A DNA stretch of 13,614 nucleotides from an uncultured Oscillospiraceae bacterium (GTDB lineage Bacteria > Bacillota > Clostridia > Oscillospirales > Acutalibacteraceae), in the NCBI GenBank assembly GCA_910588415.1, contig CAJUPK010000059.1, forward strand, positions 1 to 13,614, read 5' to 3'. Each line of letters starts with the position of its first letter. Position 1 is the first letter of the stretch. The notes under the pieces were generated by a model that made no database searches, was not told where the DNA came from, and saw nothing but the letters and a program-made list of their open reading frames with translations. This document shows positions 13,164-13,614 of this stretch, piece by piece. A program made the translations under genes and the position numbers.

Positions 13164-13190
13164 GTATGGGTTTGAGAGTTGGCTGATGGG
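13164..13190. repeat. Boundary motif, copy 2
   Basis: AGTATGGGTTTGAGAG then TTGGCTGATGGG. The first part matches 8269-8285 and the second matches 9895-9919. It ends about 20 bp from the membrane-protein start codon. Confidence 0.5.
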
Positions 13191-13236
13191 GAGCAAAAGG
13201 TAAAAGTTTTGTCCACTTTTTCAAAAAGTGGCAGAG

Positions 13237-13255
13237 CGCGAGATAGAATCTCGCG
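13237..13255. repeat. Perfect 8-bp hairpin with AGA loop
   Basis: CGCGAGAT (13237-13244), AGA, ATCTCGCG (13248-13255). The preceding hairpin CCACTTTT-TCA-AAAAGTGG (13213-13231) has the same design. Confidence 0.7.
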
Positions 13256-13310
13256 GCCTTGCCGGAGTGCGCGCCCTGTACGCACGGAGGCTATATGTGT
13301 GCGTCAGCCC

Positions 13311-13343
13311 TTTATAGCCATTTTCAAAGAAAATGGCTATAAA
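13311..13343. repeat. Perfect 15-bp hairpin with AAA loop
   Basis: TTTATAGCCATTTTC (13311-13325), AAA, GAAAATGGCTATAAA (13329-13343). It has no T tract on either side beyond its own arms and no adjacent gene end, so it is not an obvious terminator. Confidence 0.8.
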
Positions 13344-13396
13344 TCGGCAGAGCCAACCCATTGTTCCTGTGTACGCCTATGGTCTGGGACAAGACC

Positions 13397-13425
13397 TCGG
13401 AAAACCCCCGGCGAGGGTTTTCCGA
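13397..13425. repeat. Perfect 11-bp hairpin
   Basis: TCGGAAAACCC (13397-13407), a 7-nt loop, GGGTTTTCCGA (13415-13425). Confidence 0.75.
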
Positions 13426-13467
13426 ACCTTTCCTGCACTGCTTTCTCAGGAGTATACGGGTAAGACC

Positions 13468-13497
13468 GTGGAGCGCTGCTCCACACCACGCAAGGGG
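13468..13497. repeat. Hairpin plus linker shared with 8721-8750
   Basis: GTGGAGC-GCT-GCTCCAC (13468-13484) followed by ACCACGCAAGGGG; 27 of 30 positions match 8721-8750. Confidence 0.75.
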
Positions 13498-13502
13498 CAC
13501 TT

Positions 13503-13610
13503 GACATTGCGCCCTGGGGGGCGCAAGTCCCGTTGACGTTGCCTGCGGCAAGTCGTTTTCCTCGACCGCGAAGCGGTCGCCTTTCCTGCGGAAAGTACCG
13601 GAAAACTCCT
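13503..13610 (-). repeat. Structured repeat unit, copy B (opposite orientation)
   Basis: Read on the minus strand from the window edge: AGGAGTTTTCC; CTTTCC-GCA-GGAAAG (13595-13581); CGACCGC-TTC-GCGGTCG (13579-13563), both enclosed by GTTTTCC/GGAAAAC (13606-13600 with 13561-13555); then GAC/GTC hairpin 13554-13535 (TTGCC-GCA-GGCAA, bulged C) and GAC/GTC hairpin 13529-13503 (TTGCGCCC-CCCA-GGGCGCAA, bulged T). The order matches 8841-8950 on the + strand. The unit may extend past the window edge. Confidence 0.7.
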
Positions 13611-13614
13611 GCCT

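Larger units (their letters stand above)
13146..13614. other. Second gene-free, hairpin-rich region
   Basis: No credible coding sequence is seen. From the gene outward it holds the boundary motif (13164-13190) and hairpins at 13213-13231, 13237-13255, 13311-13343, 13397-13425 and 13468-13484. A structured repeat unit on the minus strand (13503-13610) follows and runs to the window edge. A distant helix, CGGCCTTGCC (13254-13263) with GGTAAGACCG (13459-13468), closes the first part in the same sequence context as the long inverted repeat at 8459-8724. Confidence 0.75.

Overview
The window looks like chromosome from a GC-rich, spore-forming Clostridia gut anaerobe, probably Oscillospiraceae/Ruminococcaceae. 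The grounds are a Spo0A-family regulator, a LMCA/SERCA-type Ca2+ pump, a GH2 glycosidase, a TetM-like GTPase, strong AAGGAGG-type ribosome binding sites and low-GC intergenic promoters between GC-rich genes. The genus is inference.

Layout. 165-2825 (+) is a P2A-type Ca2+ ATPase ending at a strong hairpin terminator (2895-2938). 3279-4055 (-) is a Spo0A-like protein with an intact DNA-binding domain but a receiver lacking the phosphoacceptor Asp (Glu56) and the conserved Lys (Leu108). Perfect 0A boxes lie on both sides of it, two of them 21 bp from a -10-like hexamer. 4403-6151 (-) is a GH2 glycosidase with its own promoter and terminator. 6262-8226 (-) is a TetM/EF-G-like GTPase. Its best promoter is about 760 bp upstream (8988-9016), so its leader would run through a hairpin-rich non-coding region.

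9155-13145 (-) is a probable gene cluster: a polytopic GT-C-like membrane protein, RsmA (KsgA) 16S rRNA dimethyltransferase, a 60-residue two-helix membrane protein and a 144-residue unknown protein, ending at a hairpin (9113-9137).

The most unusual content is non-coding. Two regions, 8260-8990 and 13146-13614, are packed with short perfect inverted repeats, mostly closed by 3-nt loops. They contain (i) a 51-pair long inverted repeat at 8459-8724 whose non-Watson-Crick pairs are, apart from one mismatch, all G-U on the + strand; (ii) five copies of a covarying module, GAC + stem starting TTG + loop + CAA + one bulged pyrimidine + GTC; and (iii) a homologous unit of about 110 bp present once in each region in opposite orientation. 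This looks like a dispersed structured repeat family (REP/MITE-like, or a structured RNA) that I cannot match to a named family. A short motif recurs at the edge of both regions and upstream of the 60-aa gene.
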